A stretch of DNA of 64,000 nt from Tillandsia leiboldiana. Taxonomy: Eukaryota > Streptophyta > Magnoliopsida > Poales > Bromeliaceae. Positions 46,287 through 56,544 of the stretch are shown one piece after another; position 1 is the stretch's first letter; each line of letters opens with the position of its first letter. The notes beneath the pieces are model-generated. The model did no database searches and was not told the DNA's origin. It was given only the letters and a program-made list of their open reading frames with translations. The DNA lies in assembly GCA_029204045.2 (NCBI GenBank), contig CM055065.1, forward strand, positions 15,882,251 through 15,946,250. Reading direction: 5' to 3'. The position numbers and the translations under genes were made by a program.

Positions 46287-47064
46287 TGTCACTCCCCGGG
46301 GTCGAAACTGCGACCCGGGCTCGCCAACAGATCCGCCATCTGTACGGAAACTGCCGCACAGACGAAGCGTCTACCCTGCAAGAGATCTATAGCTAAACAA
46401 GTATCAGAGCTGAAATAGAACCAATAGCTACAGAATCAACACTGAACCTCTGATAGACAATATAACCTCAATACAAAGTCTGAGCTATGAAAAATACAAG
46501 CACAATCCTCACAAATCACTCAGACTGTCCAGTACAAAAGTGGAATCATAAAAATATGCAGGGTACATCTACCTTTGACTCTCAATGCTGGTAAGGAACT
46601 AATCGGCCACGTTCTCACCTCGATCAGCTGTCTCCGCGCGAACCAAGCCGGAACAGCAACCTCAGGAAATCTGTCGCCACAACGGGTATGAGAACTACTG
46701 CTGAAGGTAGTTCCCAGTGGGTACCGTCACCAATATCCACGGTATGCCCACAAAGTCTACTGGAGGCAAACAGATAGGTACGCAGATAGATATATAGGAA
46801 GGCAGGAAATGAACTACAACTAAATGTCTGAACATCATGCATAAGGAAATCTCTACTATGAACCCGCTATGCATACACTCACCACTGCTAAAATGCCTCA
46901 AGTACCATGCTCAAAGGAAACTCATCTAAGAACATGCTATGCACCACTAGCACACGCGGTGCTCACAAAACTCAAATCTCGATGACTGCCCATAACTGGC
47001 TCAGTCAAGCCTGCGCCTGTCGTCTAGGAACGCACCTGCCCACTACCACGTGGGGCGTCCTACT
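46287..47064 (-). repeat. Element O 3' LTR, distal part (block 2)
   Basis: Starts TGTCACTCCCCGGGG, keeps the U5 hairpin (46338-46363) and the CGAAGCGTC surroundings, and ends at the copia target site CTACT (47060-47064). Its continuation is at 56550. In the correct orientation this is the right-hand remainder of the LTR that starts at 9652. Confidence 0.82.
46338..46363 (-). other. U5 hairpin of element O with two G-U pairs
   Basis: Sense GTCTGTGCGG pairs with CCGTACAGAT. Relative to B, two bases changed and both turn G-C into G-U on the sense strand, so all ten positions still pair in RNA. Confidence 0.6.
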
Positions 47065-48414
47065 TGTTGGGTTATATGTAATATAGATCTAAATAGGGAA
47101 AAAAAACACCTAGAGGGGGGTGAATAGGTGTAAAAAAAAAACACTCAAAAAATCATTGCGCAATAAAACCCAATGCGGAAAAATAAAAGAACACGCAAGA
47201 TTTTTACGTGGAAAAACTCCAAACCGGAGTAAAAAACCACGGGACCGATAACACGGTGAAATTCACTAGAATTGAAACACGTACAAGGTGATTTAACGTA
47301 CTCACAGACGACTCAACCTTTTACCATACGCTCCTAGTTGATCTTCTCCGCTCGTTCCGCAACGCGTCTCGAATCCACGATCTGCGTCCAACGCCGAATC
47401 CACGGCGTCCAACGTCGAGTCCACGACGTCCGACCGAATCCACGGTCTTCACCCAGTAGCACGCTTCGAATCCACGAATGTACCTCGCTCCGAATCCACG
47501 AGAGCGGTTGCACCTTGAATCCACAAGGCCACGCGAGTCCACGCGCCAATTTTGGGGAAATCGTTGTTTTTGGGTGGTGATGATCCGCCGAATACTTAGA
47601 TCAAAGATAGATAGGAAATACCATCTAAGTATTCATTAGTTTGATTCAACTCAAGATGTGAGTATGAAAACCTAGAATCAAACTAATATAGATGAAGAAA
47701 CATAGAGTAATATCTAATGATTCCCTTTCTTCTCTATATGTGGATCTTAGGCCGTATGAGATGATATTTGAATATGACGGCTATTTTTATTTTTATCGGC
47801 CTTTTTCTCAAAAAATGAATCATAGGGTCTATTTATAGGTTAGAAACCCTAGGAAGGAGATAAGAATCAAAAACCTACCATTTCTGGAATTTTTACGGAC
47901 GGCGATCCGGATCGGATTTCTGCGATCCGGATTGCAGTAGCAAGAAAGACGGTTTCCAGAAAAACAATGGTTCGGGATCCGGATCGAAATGGCTGATCCG
48001 GATCGTTCATAGAGTTTCACCAAACATCAACGTTCGGGATCCGGATTGCAATTCCTGATCCGGATCGTGCAAGTAAAAAGGTAAAACTAGTGTTCGGGAT
48101 CCGGATCATGAAATGCTGCGATCCGAATTGAACCAGTGTATGAACGAACACCCTTCGGGATCCGGATTGGAATCTCTGATCCGGATCCTGAACATGTCCC
48201 ATGTCCAGTTTTTGATTTTTATGCAATGAAAAATTCTTCCAGGTGTTTCTACACTACAAGAAGTATTCGGATCACCAAAAATATTTAGTTAAACATACCT
48301 GATCCTTTTGAATTCTTCTTTCTTGAGATTGAGTTAAATGATCCAACCTTCTTCACCTTCAATCTTCAAGACTTGAACCTTTCACGAAATTACGCCAACT
48401 CAAATTCCATAACA
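47065..48414 (-). repeat. 3' LTR of copia element C (1350 bp)
   Basis: TGTTGGG to CATAACA in plus coordinates. It contains the reverse complements of the GTGGATTCG array (about 47355-47545) and the TCCGGATC array (about 47904-48190). Confidence 0.92.
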
Positions 48415-49119
48415 ATCTCCCCCTTTAGCGGTTTCGTGACAAAACACAGATCCACTAAAGAAAATTCAAAAAGATATTTTTGTTGCTATCACCATACAAC
48501 AAAAATTTACAATGGAGATCCAGAAATTTTAAAACATGAGATAAACTCCTAAAACAGACTCTAGACTTAGACATCTGTACTCTCTGCACACAGAAATCAT
48601 TCTTGACAAAAAGAAACGTTAGATACCTCAAGAATTGAAACATACAAAACCAAGTACAGAGATAGAGTTTATCTGATCAACATGACATTTGAGAATTCAG
48701 ATATGTAAGAGAATCATAGTCCAAAAACCAACATATCTTCTATGCATTCAAACACCAAATGTCACAAAGTGTTAGTCCAACATCAACTTGTTAGTCATAT
48801 TACATGCCCAAATAGTTAGTCGAATAGTTAGTAGGGACATGCACACAGAACACAAGATAAAAACCAAAGTTGAAGTTGAAGTGATACTTACCTTGATGTT
48901 CACATATTCACACAGTTTTCACATCATCATTGTTCAAGTTCTCTCTAAACTCTCTCCCCCTTTTTGTCACAAACTAAGCCAAAATTACAAAAATTTAAGG
49001 AGAGTTAAAGATTTCAAAATCGAGAAAAACCTGAGAACTAAAATTAAAGCAAAGTAAAAACAGAGCATTTAAAACCTAAAAACTGAAAACCTGCACAAGA
49101 GAATTAGTTGACAAACGAT
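48415..49119 (-). other. Element C PPT and pre-PPT non-coding stretch
   Basis: The PPT reads AAAGGGGGAGAT in sense (48426-48415). Upstream in sense, about 48650-48440, is a block well conserved with C3 (39650-39835), although it is in different frames there, so it is conserved as DNA or RNA. A GGGGGAGAGAG tract (48966-48953) near GTGACAAAAAGGGGG is also shared. No gene is seen. Confidence 0.75.
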
Positions 49120-49923
49120 TCAAGCATCTGAATCTGAGTCATTCGAGGCGGAGTCCTCAGAGCTCGTGCAACCCAGCTTTTTCAAAATTCCTTTAAGCAA
49201 TCCCGAAATCGTAGAACACTCTTGTTTCATCTGATGTATATCCTTGGACATCTTTCTGAGTCCTAGAGCCATTTTGTCTTGCTCTTGTTTGATGGAAGAC
49301 TCCAGGTTTCCCTTTTGGTCAATTCTTCTGGAATTTGAGGAACGTTGTGTGACAATTGACGGAGCAGTCTGTCCTTCATTCCGAGGAGATCTTCTTGGCA
49401 AAGACTGTGAATTGTCAAGAGGTTCATTGCTTGGCACATTCTTTTTCCTTGTGGAAGACTTTGTCAGCTTCTTGCTCTTTAGGTAAACCTTATTTTCTTC
49501 ATCAATACCCTGTTGTACTTCATTAAGAAATGTGTCCCAATCGTCTTCAGACTCAGTTTCAGTTTGAGGAGTATCCTTTGTTTTTGCTTGACCTGTTTCA
49601 TTTATTTCAATACCCCGAGCTCGTCCAAGTCGTCGAGCAAGTCTTTTCCTTTTTGTCTTCCCAGAAGTTTCTTCCATGGGAGCTTTGCCCTTTTCAGCAG
49701 CAGTAGGAGGAGCCTTTGACGTTTCCGCAGGCGCCTTTCCCTTTGAAGCAGTGGGAACAGTTTTTGCTTCAACTTGAAGCTCATCCCAATCACTTGATTC
49801 CGTTTCCGACTCCGTGTCGGAATCATCCTTAGTCTTCTTTGCTTTCTTGGCCCTCTTGGGCTTGGCAGTATCCATGACATGAACCATGGCAGCAAGTAGG
49901 AAAATAATCCATGTGATCACCAT
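49120..49923 (-). CDS. Element C ORF3: extra ORF downstream of pol, function unknown
   Basis: An intact 267-residue frame, the only apparently undamaged ORF of any length in this element. Residues 2-17 (VITWIIFLLAAMVHVM) form a hydrophobic segment that could be a signal anchor. Then come a Lys-rich stretch, Ser/Asp/Glu-rich acidic segments (DDSDTESETESSDWDE and ETESEDDWD), Lys/Arg patches (KTKRKRLARRLGRARG) that could be nuclear or nucleic-acid-binding signals, and a C-terminal predicted coiled coil (about 205-245) with an acidic tail. The start ATG aligns with that of the C3 copy. In Sireviruses such as SIRE1 an envelope-like ORF with hydrophobic and coiled-coil parts holds this place; the likeness here is of position and layout only. 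Confidence 0.7.
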   Translation of the reverse strand: MVITWIIFLLAAMVHVMDTAKPKRAKKAKKTKDDSDTESETESSDWDELQVEAKTVPTASKGKAPAETSKAPPTAAEKGKAPMEETSGKTKRKRLARRLGRARGIEINETGQAKTKDTPQTETESEDDWDTFLNEVQQGIDEENKVYLKSKKLTKSSTRKKNVPSNEPLDNSQSLPRRSPRNEGQTAPSIVTQRSSNSRRIDQKGNLESSIKQEQDKMALGLRKMSKDIHQMKQECSTISGLLKGILKKLGCTSSEDSASNDSDSDA

Positions 49924-51496
49924 TTTGATTGCTAGTGAAAAATGTATCCTGTGAAGACCAACTCAAGAACACATGAAAAAATTGTTAATTTTAAAAAATT
50001 TGAAAAATTGTACCCAAACAATCATAATCATGTAGAGAGACTAAGGATCAAATTAGTTTTGCAAAAAGAATTTTAAAAATAGATCAATTGCATGATTTTC
50101 AAAAATTCCTATTATATGCCCTAAAACAGAATTTTCAGAAATCGAAGCCCAAAAATTCGTTAATCAGGGGAATACCTAGCATATAATCAAAACTAATCTA
50201 CCCAGAGTTCTTATTTCAAAAAAGATTTGACCAAAAACCATTCACAAACGAAAAGGATAGAAAAATCTCATCACGTTTTGAAGAAAATAGAGAAAACCTG
50301 TGAAAAACGAGATTTCGATCAATAAAACTTACTTGGATTCGAAGAACTTGGGTTAGGAAAGCTCCAAGGTGCAAGTATTCTAGAGAGAGAGGCTCTAGAG
50401 ACTTGAGAACAAAAGATTAAGGTAAAAGAAATCAAAACCCTTTCGTTCTTATTAAAACCCTAGCCGCGATCCGGATCGGATCGAGATTTCGATCCGGATC
50501 GGCTAGCCGCAGGAAGAAGCCTGCGTTCGGGATTCGGATCATTTAACCCGATCCGGATCAGCTGCAACTTTTTTTTCAGAAAAATTTAGAAAAAATCCAT
50601 AAAATCCAGAAAAAGCTTGTAAGCATTTTAGCACATCAACTTTAAACAAAAATCATCGTTTCATGTCAAGAGAAATAAATTATGTTAAATCTATCAATAA
50701 CATTCAAATAATGACATGACAATTTATAGAAATTAAAACTTTTAAAGTTGATCAAGTTCAAACACATCCATCATGATCTTATGAGTACGGCGTTTATCAA
50801 ATCATTTAAATGGTAAAGAAATGAATTACCAAGATCAATAGATGTTTGAAATCCCAAATAAATTATATAATGTATCTAGACAATCTGTTGAAGAGAGTGA
50901 CTCTTTGAGCATCTTTCTTTAAAAACCCACCTTATACCAACCTTGAAATTTGACAGAGTCAAGTATCTCAATATGCATTTTACTTAATCAAAAATTGAAC
51001 AACCATGCTTGGTATACATGTGGTAGCTGCACACAGTACTCGGACGACCGAGGTGGTAGCTCTTTCCTCCATGTGGTGGTAGTTTTCACACTCCTCATTG
51101 GGATGTAACTCTTTCCACATCTTTTGAGCATTTTACTTTTCTTTGACTCCCTCCCCCTCAATTGGCTATCAATTATTTAATATATAAAGTATTCAACCAA
51201 GGATTGATCTCGAATTCATACTCAACTAAATAGTCAAATAAGATAAAAACAATACCAAGAGATCATTGAGAGAGAAATTGACTTTGATCAATTAAAAATG
51301 GTTTAATTTAAATAAATGATCAATGCATCAACTGAATTATTATGATATCCAAAGCATAATAGATTTCTAATTATATGAAAGGATGCAAGTAAAGTCAATA
51401 ATACACATGCTCAATTAATGTACTATGTATAAACATAGATAAAGAACAAAAACACAAAAACAAAACCTAACCTAAGCAAAAGTTTCAAAAGGAAGT
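49924..51496 (-). other. Element C non-coding stretch between RNase H and ORF3
   Basis: A/T-rich with no frame over about 60 residues. It holds four more TCCGGATC-type palindromes at about 50467-50568 and, around 51020-51090, three or four copies of GTGGTAGCT-like sequence. The part 49950-50165 (reverse complement) matches C3 36854-37080. Confidence 0.7.
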
Positions 51497-51982
51497 TTAT
51501 TTCAAGGAAAGCATTCCAATTGCTTTACGCAAATGAATAAAACGTTTTTGATCCAAAGGTTTTGTTAAGATGTCAGCTAATTGATCTTCAGTTGAAATAT
51601 ATGAAAGTTGAAGAGTATTTGATTCAACTAGCTCTCTAAGAAAATGATATCTAAGTTCAATGTGTTTTGTTCTAGAGTGCAACACAGGGTTTTTGGAAAT
51701 GTTTATAGCACTAGTGTTGTCACAAAGAATTGTTTCCGAAGTTGCTGAAATCCGGAAGTCGCTCAACACACTTTTCATCCAAATGAGTTGGGTTGAACAA
51801 CTACCCGCTGAAATGTATTCCGCTTCGGCAGTCGAGAGTGCTATGCAATTCTGCTTTTTACTGTGCCATGCAACAAGGCAATGGCCAAGATAGAAGCATG
51901 CACCACTCGTGCTTTTCCGATCATCCACTGATCCTGCCCAATCGGCATCTGAGTATCCAACAATGTCCAAACTAGTTCCCAT
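51497..51982 (-). pseudogene. Element C RNase H domain
   Basis: 161 residues of copia RNase H. Visible catalytic positions are the Asp of YSDADWAG (residues 10-17), the Glu of STAEAEYIS (50-58) and the Asp of LCDNTSAI (about 88). The C-terminal ADILTKPLD motif is complete and the stop at 51497 is the natural pol end. The domain is in frame with RT but separated by a TGA at 52012-52010, where relatives have a Gly codon (GGA), so one base change broke the polyprotein. Confidence 0.92.
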
Positions 51983-52009
51983 AGGATACCAAATTCCGAA
52001 ATTAATTGA

Positions 52010-53266
52010 TCATTTGATGTACCGGATGATCCTTTTCACCGCTTTCAGGTGAACCTCCTTTGGTGCTGATTGATATCTCGCGCAAATCCCAACACTAAAG
52101 GATATATCCGGGCGACTAGCCGTGAGGTAAAGTAGACTTCCAATCATACTTCGATACAGTTTCTCGTCTACATTCTCACTATGTGATTCACTTCCAAGTC
52201 CCTTGTGGCTAGTTCCCATTGGAGTCGGAAAATCCTTCGAATTTTCTAAGTCAAACTTTTTAACCAACTCCATTGCATACTTGGATTGACACAAGTGAAT
52301 ACCTTCATCATTTTGTTTAATTTGCAATCCAAGAAAATAAGTCAATTCGCCCATCATGGACATCTCAAATTCGCTTTCCATGGTCTCCGCGAATTTAGAA
52401 GCATCATTATCTCTTGTTGCGCCAAATACAATGTCATCGACATAGATTTGTGCTACAATGAAATTGTTTTGATAATGCTTCACAAAGAGAGTCCTGTCAG
52501 CTCCCCCTCGAGTATAGCCCTTCTCCAAAAGGTGCTTTGTCAACCTTTCGTACCATGCTCGCGGTGCTTGTTTCAGACCGTAAAGAGCCTTTTTCAAACG
52601 AAAAATATGGTTAGGTTGTTTATGGTCTACAAAACCTTTCGGTTGAGCCACATAAACTTCCTCATTTAAAAACCCATTTAGAAACGCGCTCTTAACGTCC
52701 ATTTGAAATAATTTGATTTTAAAATGACAAGCAATAGCAAATAGTATACGAATGGACTCGAGTCTAGCTACAGGGGCGAAAGTTTCATCAAAGTCTATAC
52801 CTTCTACTTGAGAGTAGCCTTGAGCAACTAATCGTGCCTTGTTCCTGATGATAGTACCATCCTCATTTTTCTTGTTCTTGAAAATCCATTTGGTACCTAT
52901 CACATTATGTTGCTTTGGAGGCTTCGTTAATTCCCAGACTTTGTTTCGCTCAAATTGATGGAGCTCTTCCTGCATTGCTTTAATCCAGTAGTCATCCTGA
53001 AGAGCTTCATCTATGTTCTTTGGTTCGATTAAAGATACGTAGTAAGCGAATCCACAAACCAACTGCCTCCGAGTTCTAACTCCTTCTTGTGGGTCTCCAA
53101 TAATGTTTGATTCAGGATGATCCTTGGAGATGCGTAAAGTTTGAGGTAACGGAGTACTCGGAGGTACATGAGACGATTCCTTTTGAGTTTTGGAGTATGT
53201 TGGCAATGGTTGAGAAATTTTCCTTGATGAAGACGTCTTGTATGATTGATCTTTTTCTTTTGTCAT
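52010..53266 (-). pseudogene. Element C reverse transcriptase
   Basis: 418 residues: a linker (1-75), then copia RT with KNKKNEDGTIIRNKARLVAQ (about 130-149), first catalytic Asp in QMDVKSAFLNG (188-198), LKQAPRAWY (231-239) and the catalytic YVDDIVFGA (275-283). The frame runs to a TGA directly before RNase H. The apparent N-terminal Met is internal: upstream the sequence switches, within a few codons, to Gag zinc-knuckle sequence in another frame. Protease and integrase are missing from that junction. RT copies element RNA into DNA inside the particle. Confidence 0.92.
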
Positions 53267-55165
53267 CGTCTTGTTTGAAGTACTACCAATGTTCTTTCTT
53301 TTGAAGAGTCCTTCTTTGAATTCCGGGGAGTGAACTTATTGGTAGCAGTTGCAAGATGTGGTTGATTTGAACTTTGAGCTCCAACCTTGCAATTTCTTTC
53401 AATGTGCCCTGCAAAATTACAACGAAAACATACCTTAGTACTTGACGATCCCAAAGTGGATGAAGTAGGTTTGTTGTCGTTGTTCGTCTTGAATTCCGGT
53501 GTCGGAGGAGGAGATACCGACTGAGGCACAAAACTGTCCCACTCGAACTTGGACTGTTTCCAGTTTGAGTGTACCCGAGGCCGAACCGATTTGTTTGACC
53601 AAGACCAAGAAGCCTATCCAACTTACTCCTTCCTGAAGAGAATCGCTGCAAGTCATCCTTGAGTTGGAAAATGGTCTGTCATTTCCAGGTTATCCTGTCG
53701 AGCCTCGTTGTAGAGCTTTGAGAAGTGATCCGCTTTATCCACCAGTTTTGTATGTTCCTTCTCAAAAAGCTCATTGGACTCTTGAAGGAAAACATTTACT
53801 TTTATCAGATTTTCCCTTTCCACTTCAAGAGCGTTTGAAAGAGAAGTTGCCCTTTTTGCTTCTTCTTCGAGATCATGCAATCTCCCTCTCAAACTCTTGT
53901 TTTGCTTAGCCAGTTTCTTGAATCCCTCAAAAGTCTGTGGTAGGCTAAAACAAAATCCTCACCTTCCGAATCATCCGATTCATTGTCCGTTGCATTCTTT
54001 TCAACAGTGGAGTTGGACAATGACTCGGATGTACTTGCCATTAAGCACATGAAGGGTGAAGATGTGGACGCGTGGAATGCCGTTGCGCTTTCTTCTTCAT
54101 CACTTGAGGATGACTCATTTGACGTTGAGTTGTCATCCCAAGTGACGGCTTGCATCACTTCTTCTTCTTCGACGGATTCTTAGTTGGACACTCCGTTGAG
54201 ATATGGCCGTATCCTCGGCACTTGAAGCATTGGACTTGTCCCTCTGAACTTTTCTTATCCTTTGAAAAGTTCTCTTGCTTTCTTGACTTGTAACTTGAAG
54301 TACCCTTGCCTTTCTTCGACTTTCCGAAGGATGGAGATTTACTTGAATTACCCCTTTGAAAGTTGCGGCGAAACTTCCTTGTCAAGAGAGCGAGTTGCTT
54401 CTCAAAGTCCTCCATAGATAGGTTCTCATCATCGTCTGAGGAGGATGAATCCGTGTCTTCTTCCTTAGTTGTTTTCAACGCATAACCTGAAGACTTAGAA
54501 GAGGATGCTTTTCCCGAAGAATAGTTGGTAGTAAATGTCATTTCATAAGTTTGTAATGAACCAACTAATTCTTCTACACCGCATTTCGTCCGGGTGTTTA
54601 ATAGTTTCAATGGCTGTAACCTTTGGGCGAAATCGTTCAGGAAGAGTTCTTAAGATCTTTCTTACAACTTTAAATTCTGGAATCTTCTCTCCCAGGTTAG
54701 CACATGAATTACGATGTCTTGCAATCGTGTGTAATAGTCCGTGAAAGATTCATTTTTTCTGCCATAAAATGGAGTCAAATCTGCTCATAAGCATTTGCAG
54801 CTTTTGAATCTTCACTGAGGTTAGTTCCCATCATGTGTAACCTGAAGAACATCCCAGATTTCTTTCGCAGTCTCACATGCCGAGACGCGAGAGAATTCAG
54901 TTTGAGATAAGGCATTAAAAATAGCATTAATTCCTTTGCCATTGTAAGAAGATGAATCTAACTCTTCCTTGGTCCATTTCGACCTAGGTTTTAAGGTGCG
55001 AACATCAGAAATAATCTCAGTTGGATTAGACCATCCTAATTCAATTGATTTGCCACACCCTTTCGTCGATGGAAATTAAAAAGGCTTTCATCCGTACTTT
55101 CCAGTACGCATAATTTGTTCCATCAAAGAAAAGGGGGTCGATTTGATGTTTCCACCTTCAACCAT
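53263..55165 (-). pseudogene. Element C Gag (UBN2 type), frameshifted
   Basis: The start ATG is at 55165-55163, 20 bases after the PBS in sense. Read with frame changes it has the UBN2 capsid-like domain (about 55130-54560), a Ser-rich linker, CCHC knuckle 1 CFKCRGYGHISTEC (about 54230-54190), an acidic Ser/Asp stretch, a coiled coil (about 53890-53700, LEEEAKRATSLSNALEVERE), a KLDRLLGLGQ segment and CCHC knuckle 2 CFRCNFAGHIERNC (about 53430-53390). At least five shifts are needed, many at homopolymers, and most differ from those in the copy at 24650-26579. Many may therefore be base-call errors. The C-terminus is followed at once by RT-linker sequence. Confidence 0.8.
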
Positions 55166-55184
55166 TGTTTACAACCCTATTCCC

Positions 55185-55196
55185 GCTCTGATACCA
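55185..55196 (-). other. Primer binding site of element C
   Basis: Sense TGGTATCAGAGC, a full 12-base match to initiator Met tRNA, 2 bases from the LTR. Confidence 0.92.
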
Positions 55197-55198
55197 CT

Positions 55199-56544
55199 TG
55201 TTGGGTTATATGCATATAGATCTAAATAGGGGAAAAAACACCTAGAGGGGGTGAATAGGTGTAAACAATAAACACTCAAAAAATCATTGCGCAATAAAAC
55301 CCAATGCGGAAAAATAAAAGAACACGCAAGATTTTTACGTGGAAAAAACTCCAAACCGGAGTAAAAAACCACGGGACCGATAACACGGAGAAATCCACTA
55401 GAATTGAAACACGTAAAGGTGATTTAACGTACTCACAGACGACTCAACCTTTACCATACGCTCCTAGTTGATCTTCTCCGCTCTTGTCCGCAACACGTCC
55501 TGAATCCACGATCTGCGTCCAACGCCGAATCCACGGCGTCCAACGTCGAGTCCACGACGTCCGACCGAATCCACGGTCTTCACCCAGTAGCACGCTTCGA
55601 ATCCACGAACGTACCTCGCTCCGAATCCACGAGAGCGGTTGCACCTTGAATCCACAAGGCCACGCGAGTCCACGCGCCGATTTTGGGTAATCGTTGTTTT
55701 TGGGTGGTGATGATCCGCCGAATACTTAGATCAAAGATAGATAGGAAATACCATCTAGTATTCATTAGTTTGATTCAACTCAAGATGGAGTATTGAAAAC
55801 CTAGAATCAAACTAATATAGATAAGAAACATAGAGTAATATCGAATGATTCCCTTTTCTCTCTATATGTGGATCTTAGGCGTAGAGATGATATTTGAATA
55901 TGACTGGCTATTTTTCTTTTTATCGGCCTTTGCCTAGAAAAATGAATCATAGGGTCTATTTATAGGTTAGAAACCCTAGGAAGGAGATAAGAATAATCAA
56001 AACCTACCATTTCTTGGAATTTTTACGGACGGCGATCCGGATCGGATTTCTGCGATCCGGATTGCAGTAGCAAGAAAGACGGTTTCCAGAAAAACGATGG
56101 GTTCGGGATCCGATCGAAATGGCTGATCCGGATCGTTCATACAGTTTCACCAAACATCAACGTTCGGATCCGGATTGCAATTCCTGATCCAGATCGTGCA
56201 AGGTAAAAAGGTAAAACTAGTGTTCGGGATCCGGATCATGAAATGCTGCGATCCGGATTGAACCAGTGTATGAACGAACACCCTTCGGGATCCGGATTGG
56301 AATGTCTGATCCGGATCCTGAACATGTCCCATGTCCAGTTTTTGATTTTTATGCAATGAAAAATTCTTCCAGGTGTTTCTACACTTCAAGAAGTATTCGG
56401 ATCACCAAAAATATTTAGTTAATCATACCTGATCCTTTTGAATTCTTCTTTCTTGAGATTGAGTTAAATGATCCAACCTTCTTCACCTTCAATCTTCAAG
56501 ACTTGAACCTTTCACGAAATTACGCCAACTCAAATTCCGTAACA
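55199..56544 (-). repeat. 5' LTR of copia element C (1346 bp)
   Basis: Same layout as the left LTR and near-identical to the reverse complement of 23241-24591. It ends TTCCGTAACA, whereas the 3' LTR ends TTCCATAACA. The first copy (TGTTACGGAA) has the same base as this one, so it corresponds to this LTR. Confidence 0.92.

Larger units (their letters stand above)
47065..56544 (-). mobile_element. Copia element C: complete Sirevirus-like LTR retrotransposon (9.5 kb) lacking protease and integrase
   Basis: LTRs at 47065-48414 (1350 bp) and 55199-56544 (1346 bp) are flanked by the target duplication CTACT (47060-47064 and 56545-56549). In sense order (minus): 5' LTR, PBS (55196-55185), Gag (55165-53263), RT (53266-52010), RNase H (51982-51497), a 1.57-kb non-coding stretch, ORF3 (49923-49120), a conserved pre-PPT stretch, PPT (48426-48415) and 3' LTR. 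UBN2-type Gag with a C-terminal coiled coil and two CCHC motifs, plus an extra ORF after pol, suggests the Sirevirus lineage. The protease and integrase regions expected between Gag and RT are absent, so it cannot move alone. It lies in element O's LTR. Confidence 0.92.
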
